NCBI GenBank assembly: GCA_951799445.1
Contig: OX637287.1
Location: 39,523,724-39,587,723 of the forward strand
Source of the DNA: Pseudisothecium myosuroides
Lineage: Eukaryota > Streptophyta > Bryopsida > Hypnales > Lembophyllaceae
DNA length: 64,000 bases
Direction of reading: 5' to 3'
Shown here: positions 59,101-64,000 of the stretch, piece by piece
Layout: every line of letters starts with the position of its first letter
Position numbering within the stretch: the stretch's first letter is position 1
The notes under the pieces: generated by a model
Database searches by the model: none
What the model was told of the DNA's origin: nothing
Seen by the model: the letters and a program-made list of their open reading frames with translations, nothing else
Made by a program: the position numbers and the translations under genes

Positions 59101-60321
59101 ATGGCATTCTCTCTTACCTATCTTCATGATGATGGAGCATTCTTTCTATTTTATCCTGATAGTCCTACAATGAAGAGAGAAGTGGCAAGATTCTTCAAGA
59201 ACTACAAGCTAAAGGTCAAGGATGAGTGGACTATTGTGAATTGCTTACACTTGGCAAATCCTATGAATCCATCTAAAAATGTAAGTAGCAATTTCAAGCT
59301 TTCATTTTTGGCATTGATTCAATTCTTATTGCAATTCCTTTGATTGCATGTACATTTTCTAATTTTAATTTGATTTTGATTTTCAGACTCTAAAGTTCAA
59401 GGCTTTATTGTTGGTTCGATCATTGGCCTCTTCCATTACAAGGCAACCTCAAGAGCTTGTGATTACTACTGATTCTTCAATTCCCAAGGTTGATTTAGCC
59501 ACAGACGACGTTCTCTTCAATTCTATTACTACGGAAAATCAATCATGCAGAAAGGAAGATGGCAAGCCATGGAGGGGTACTAAGGAGAAATCAGAGGTTT
59601 TAATGAAGATTTTTGTTCATTGCTTGAGCCCTATAAGTGGCATTGTGGCAGATATGACTGCCTCTACAGGTATTGTAATCTACAATATTGAATTATTTTT
59701 TATTCTATTTTTTTGTTTGATTTTTTTTCTACACTGCAATTTTGATGTTTTCATAATTTTAATATTGTGTTTCATCTAGGTTCTTCCATTAGAGCGGCTC
59801 ATTCATCTAATCGCCATATCTTAGCACTAGAGAGTGATACCAAACTCTTTGATGAGGTATTGAAGCCTTTGCAAACACCTATAGCCGTCTCCAAGACTCT
59901 TGATTCTACTACTACAAGCGATGGTATGGAGATTGATGATGACTCTCCAGTTGAAGACGTTGCACTCCTTGACTTATGTGAGTAAGTTTTATTTTATGTT
60001 TTTCATTTTCAACAACTTCATTTATAAATTTTATACTTTGTATTTTAATTTGTTACTACATACTCTGATATATGGTTTGTTGTCTGCAGTTGGATGAACC
60101 CATCACTAAGGCAAAACTTGCCTTTTTATCGACACCCTGGATTTCTTAGAAGTCCCTCTCTCAGTCCTCGTACCCTCCCAGTTTATGCTGAAGATTTAGC
60201 ATTAGCTTATGCTAATGCTTCATCTGATTCATCTTCAGTTTCTCTATCACCTCATAGATCTTATGATCCTAGAGTATGTTCTTATTTTGAACTCAGTGCA
60301 TCTGAGTCAGACGATATTTGA

Positions 60322-61798
60322 GTTTCTTTTCATGATTTGATATTTGATTTCTATTGTCTTGTTTTTCAAATTGAATCTATTTACGTATGATGTGGCAATA
60401 GTTCCATTCTTTGGCCTAAAACTTCACCCTATGCCCAAATTGAACAATAAATCATGAGCCTTGAATTACACTCCACCATTCAACTTTATAAAATTCTACA
60501 AAGCAGAGTTTAATATGGCACTCAATGAAACTACTACCATTCAATTTATTATGTAGTCTATTTGTTAAAAATGATTTTGATTTTCAAAAAAATAAAATTT
60601 GAAACAAGACAATTCAAAAAGAGGGGCATCAACTATAAAAATAGTCGTCTAGGTCAGTCGAGGTTAATACATTTATTTAATTTACAATATATGACTACTA
60701 TGGTTATTTTAAATATTCAATGTCCAAGATATTTTTGTTTTTATTTTAAAGCATACCCATAGAAGCCAAATATAAATCTGACTTTGGAAATATATAGATT
60801 CATTTTTTTGATACAAAATCACATACCGGCATATTCATTTGTTGTTCATTTGGTCTGTACATCCTTACATCTAATTCCACGGTCATAGGTCTCCAACAAA
60901 TTTATAAACCCTAAATGAAAAAAAAATGGAGGCTCACAGGCTCACATACTAGCATCCCCGGGTTATCTGTACTACAAGATGCATCCTTGGGAGACGTGAA
61001 TATGCTGCATTGTGATGGAAGACTGGTGACAGCTGAGGTTTCACTGCAAGGCAATACCCAACAGGACAAGCAGGACAGACAAGCAATAAGGTAGTGTGCT
61101 CTAAAAGTGAGCGGCCTCTTCAAATCGACCCTATATTTGGGTATGAAATGGACATTAGGTGGTCCTTAAATAAACCTCTCAAGCCATTGAGAGAATCGAG
61201 AGAAAAGCTTTATTTATTACAAGAGCCAATCATTGACCTTCATTTACTCAAATCACTTTAGAAGTTGTAAGTGGTCAGATTTTGGAAGACCTAGGGTCAC
61301 AAATAGGTGCCTACAACAAAAAAATTTGAAAATTCATAAGTAATTCAAAAACGATTCAAAAAATATGAAACCACTTGTTTAACGTTCCGCATCCATTTTT
61401 CTTTCTTTGAAAAATGATCCACAAATATATTCTAGTTCAAGGAAACTTGTGAAAAAGGCAGATCAGACCTTAAATGGTCGCTTTTAGGCCATACTACCTT
61501 AGACCGCCAAATTCATCACCAAGTTACCATGTGATGCTCCAGCAACTCTTGTGATACTCTCGTTCAGAAGGGAGCCTCCCATGTCATTTTAGCAATTCAG
61601 CCTGCTGCTAGAACCCTAGAAGAGCTTGAACGCCACCTCGTCCCATCTTGACCGAGGCACAAAGGCTACACCAAGCAAGCAAGGAGACCCACGTACCTAA
61701 TTAAGAAGCAGCCTATACTTGCCAATGTAAATCCACTCAAAATAGGATAATAAACAGTTTTTTACCAATGAGGCAGCCAGGGGGCTTGTTTGCATCCA
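60322..61798. other. 3' flank and AT-rich sequence, no gene
   Basis: No gene seen. 60930-60962 ends in 'ggctcacatactagcatccc', the complement of the terminal motif of the 249-bp Mutator-type MITEs, so a diverged member may lie here; its other end is not visible. Small frames near 60911-61123 have no family character. Confidence 0.35.
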
Positions 61799-62008
61799 GG
61801 GTGAACTGACCCCCTCGCTTGGCCTTGTGGGGGGCCGACCCTGTTTTCCGCACAAATTTTTTTTTGCAAATTTTGAATTCATATTTGGGATCAGAGACCC
61901 CTAATTAGTGTAATTAGATCAATAATATTCCTTGGATCGGCCCAAAATAGGGGGCTTTTTTTTTACATGCACCCCTGGTAAGGCCAAGTGAGGGGGTCAA
62001 TCCACCCC
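61799..62008. mobile_element. ~210-bp MITE with 28-bp inverted ends
   Basis: Left end GGGTGAACTGACCCCCTC continuing GCTTGGCCTT; the right end on the complement reads GGGGTGGATTGACCCCCTCA continuing CTTGGCCTT. The interior 'caaattttgaat...gagaccccta.atta' resembles 32255-32300, suggesting a dispersed family. No target duplication was resolved. Confidence 0.65.
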
Positions 62009-62424
62009 AAGGCAAAAAGAAGACCCCTACAAGGGATGTGACTGCGTGTATTTTGATGATACTTAGGACATCATTCTGATTATATCAAACTGATGGTTCT
62101 AGGGGGCGTTTTTCGTCTACTGAAAATGTGAGTGAAGTGTGACAACATCGGTACACGCATGATGGCGCGACGCAGTCCCGGGAGCACTTCTGCAAGAATA
62201 GTGTGTATCCAGGGGCAATCTGATGATCCGTAGCGCTGGAGTTCAACTTTACCTAATCTCGATTTGGTGATTAGCATCAAGCGATCATTAGATTCTCTTG
62301 CTCCAAACGGAAACAGAGATCAGAGTGAGGTGGGGTAGACTTTCCGGGATTAGGGTTTCCTTAATTCTAGGGTTATTTTTAGGGTTTAGCCAGCTTTCCA
62401 GCGTGTGCGGACTGATCCCGCACG
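62009..62424 (+). promoter_or_regulatory. 5' region of the DUF4283-like retroelement ORF
   Basis: No gene in 62009-62290. Just before the ATG at 62425 the sequence contains 'gattagggtttcc', 'ctagggtt' and 'agggtttagcc', telo-box-like motifs common in plant 5' leaders. Read as the untranslated leader of the ORF that follows. Confidence 0.4.
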
Positions 62425-64000
62425 ATGGAGCAATCATCTTAGAGCATCCCCACCAACGAGTTCCCTTTCCCTATCCCTATTACAAGTATACATCCTCAAA
62501 TTTGGGGATACGGAAGCCCCTCCCCACCAGTCTGTCCCTAAAAGGATTGCACAGTCTCAGTTATAAAATCATTTCTCCCACGCTTGCCATAACTCAGTTA
62601 CTTGTACAGTCTCAGTTATTTAATTTTTGTTGGATTAATCTAATATTTTTGTTGACTTTTTGTCTTTTTCTATTTGGCTTATTAGGCCTAACAAAATATT
62701 ATGTTTGGTGCCTAAAACCAATTTTAGGCTTCTACATTAGAAAATTTGGCTTAAAGATTTCTTCCATCAAATTTTTTTTTCAACTTATTGTAATTAGGAG
62801 GAATTGGGACACTAATTAGTAACTCAATTAAATCAGTTTAACAATTCACCTAAACAAGGCACACTAATCAGTAACTTAATTATAGTTAGTTTAAATTTCA
62901 TTTAACTAGTAACTTAGGAACACTAATCAACAACTTAATTACTAAGTAATTACTAAGTAAACCTGCAAATTAAATAATGTAATCGCCCACATCAATGAGC
63001 GTATAAATTAACAACCAAACAAAATTGGCCTGGTAAAAACATAACTGGCCATCAATCAACTCATAGACAGGTCATTAAGGTGAAATACAGGCAGACAAGG
63101 TAATAAAATGTTGCACGTTTCTGGCAAAAACTGGATACAGGTTACTTGTTTCGAGTTCCCTATATCCCATCCCGTTTAGAGGATTCAGACTCGTCGTCCC
63201 TAAAATTTTACAGATACGGAAGCCTGGTGGGCAAGTTTCCTTCCCTATCTGGATGAGTTTCATCCGGATAGGGATACAGAAGCCCCTTGGTCGGCATGCT
63301 CTTATGCTGACACCTTGCGCAAAAAGCTCGAGCATGCACCAATGACGTCAATGAACTCGGAGGGAGGCAAGAATCACAAAGCGAAGAAATACGAAGATGT
63401 AATCGAACCGGAGCTCGTAGCTACAGTCTCCAACATGGGGCGACACGCACTGCTGCATCCGACTAAAGCTACACCTGGTGAGACTCTCCCTGTCGGATTT
63501 GCTCGCAACTCTATAGGCTTCCTTCTTCGCACCACTCCGCTAGAAGTTCAGGTCAACCAAGAGATAGTCAGAAAGGACACTGAAAGATTGCAAAAGTATG
63601 CCATATATTATAGCTTATTTTGTTGGTGGTAAACAATCTCTTGCTGTTCTATCTCAATGGATGGTACGTATGCAAGTGCAAATGGGAGATTGGGTAGGTC
63701 TAGGCCGGGACTTAGGAAGAGGTTATTTTCAAATCCTAACTAGGCAGACCACTGCCACCCAAAAACTGCTTATGCTCACTCCCCACCACTCAAAATGGGG
63801 GACCTACATCATGCAATCTTGGGCTACAAGCTTCAATCCCAACTCTCCCTCCAATATGAAGGTGCCAACCTAGATTACTCTCAAAGGTATCCCAGAAGAA
63901 CTATTTGGAGTCACCAAGCAACTGGCGGAAGGTATGGGGGACCTGCTGGGGAGTGAGAAGCGCAATCCCTCCTCAACCAACCACTGATTTTGCGTGGCGC
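62425..64000 (+). pseudogene. DUF4283-like retroelement ORF (LINE ORF1 type), split and truncated by window end
   Basis: ATG 62425 begins MEQSS and the frame is cut by the 860-bp element at 62442-63301. Beyond the element, at 63305, the frame resumes as ADTLRKKLEHAPM when one TTA copy is removed, showing the pre-insertion ORF. Further on come LQKYAI and AIIAYFVGGKQSLAVLSQWM in two frames (frameshift near 63603). Then a DUF4283-like core follows: GRGYFQILT, then W-x-x-x-FNPNSPSNMKVPT, a TAG at 63871 where this family has Trp, ITLKGIPEELF, and a TGA at 63985. DUF4283 proteins are the nucleic-acid-binding ORF1 type of plant non-LTR retrotransposons. It extends past the window. Confidence 0.65.
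62442..63301. mobile_element. 860-bp PIF/Harbinger-type non-autonomous element
   Basis: Ends GAGCATCCCCACCAA and, on the complement, GAGCATGCCGACCAA. It is flanked by TTA (62439-62441 and 63302-63304), the 3-bp target of PIF/Harbinger elements. The inverted similarity continues inward ('ttccctttccctatcc', 'ggatacggaagcccc'). It holds no transposase. The interrupted reading frame on both sides gives the exact empty site. Confidence 0.85.

Larger units (their letters stand above)
53321..60321 (+). pseudogene. ParB-like / beta-class amino-methyltransferase-like gene, ~9 exons, degraded
   Basis: Presumed exons: 53321-53740, 56248-56847, 57004-57202, 57369-57785, 57885-58778, 58933-59280, 59387-59669, 59780-59981 and 60090-60321. 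All introns are GT-AG and the phases join correctly; the link between exon 1 and exon 2 is the least sure. Exon 2 reads like a ParB/sulfiredoxin fold: ISLPVVRPF..V..LVAHFVTCGY, then VWDGNHR (GNHR at 56701-56712). Exon 5 ends with a Lys-rich, low-complexity linker. Exon 6 has DLIIAEYPDG (58990-59019), at the place of motif IV DPPYG, followed by DDGAFFLFYPD. Exons 7-8 join into IVADMTASTGSSIRAAHSSNRHILALESD, the place of motif I and the SAM pocket. Motif order IV before I is that of beta-class N4/N6 DNA methyltransferases. Lesions: TAG in exon 1 (about 53594), TGA at 56521-56523 and one extra base near 56718. The degenerate motif IV raises doubt about catalysis even before decay. Confidence 0.6.

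Noticed and set aside
60094..60321. Independent small gene MNPSLRQ...
   Set aside because: It follows a good acceptor and joins in phase to the preceding exon, so it is the last exon of the ParB/methyltransferase-like gene.

Overview
The window is nuclear DNA of a land plant. It is AT-rich, very gene-poor and packed with decayed mobile elements. Plant features include spliced genes with GT-AG introns, plant-type microsomal cytochromes P450, TTTAGGG telomere-type repeats, a DUF4283-like retroelement gene and a SWIM-finger MULE-like transposase. The mix of large, low-density repeats with a DUF7869-like gene and this MULE family reminds me of a homosporous fern such as Ceratopteris. That placement is an inference, since no search could be run.

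Layout. 0-5.6 kb: a composite repeat block with 132-bp units, ~170-bp G-box units, a ~169-bp satellite-like array, and the G-box family again in inverted orientation. A 518-bp inverted-repeat element follows, with an 8-bp target duplication and a near-identical inverted sister at 28.16 kb. 5.8-11.4 kb: a short interstitial telomere tract, then a DUF7869-like transposon gene broken by one in-frame TAG, with 115-bp repeats upstream. 11.7-13.8 kb: a possible tRNA-derived SINE and a decayed Myb/telobox fragment. 14-43 kb: a dispersed series of P450 loci, all on the minus strand, in four states: a gene-deletion scar (14.2 kb), a 3' stub (18.3 kb), a full-length pseudogene (23.3-27.1 kb) and one complete reading frame in three exons (39.5-42.5 kb).

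Between and after the P450 loci (15-47.5 kb) lie six elements flanked by TTAA with CCC..GGG ends (piggyBac-like target choice), small DNA elements of several types, a ~640-bp foldback and 5'-truncated retroinsertions. Several are nested: a pogo-type element and a CACTA-type hairpin sit inside TTAA elements, and TTAA elements sit inside a foldback and inside another inverted-repeat element.

49-52.6 kb: a MULE-like transposase pseudogene (minus). 53.3-60.3 kb, divergent from it (plus): a gene of about nine exons that I read as a ParB/sulfiredoxin-like domain followed by a beta-class (N4/N6) amino-methyltransferase-like domain. This architecture is typical of bacterial and phage DNA-modification proteins, but here it is split by ordinary plant introns. 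It carries two stops and one frameshift. Its presumed first intron holds a 96-bp minisatellite whose 16 units are arranged as two identical 8-unit blocks. 62.4-64 kb: a DUF4283-like retroelement ORF, interrupted a few codons after its ATG by an 860-bp PIF/Harbinger-type element and running off the window.

Functionally, only the 39.5-42.5 kb P450 could make a full-length product. The rest is mobile DNA and relics, and the most interesting relic is the ParB/methyltransferase-like gene.
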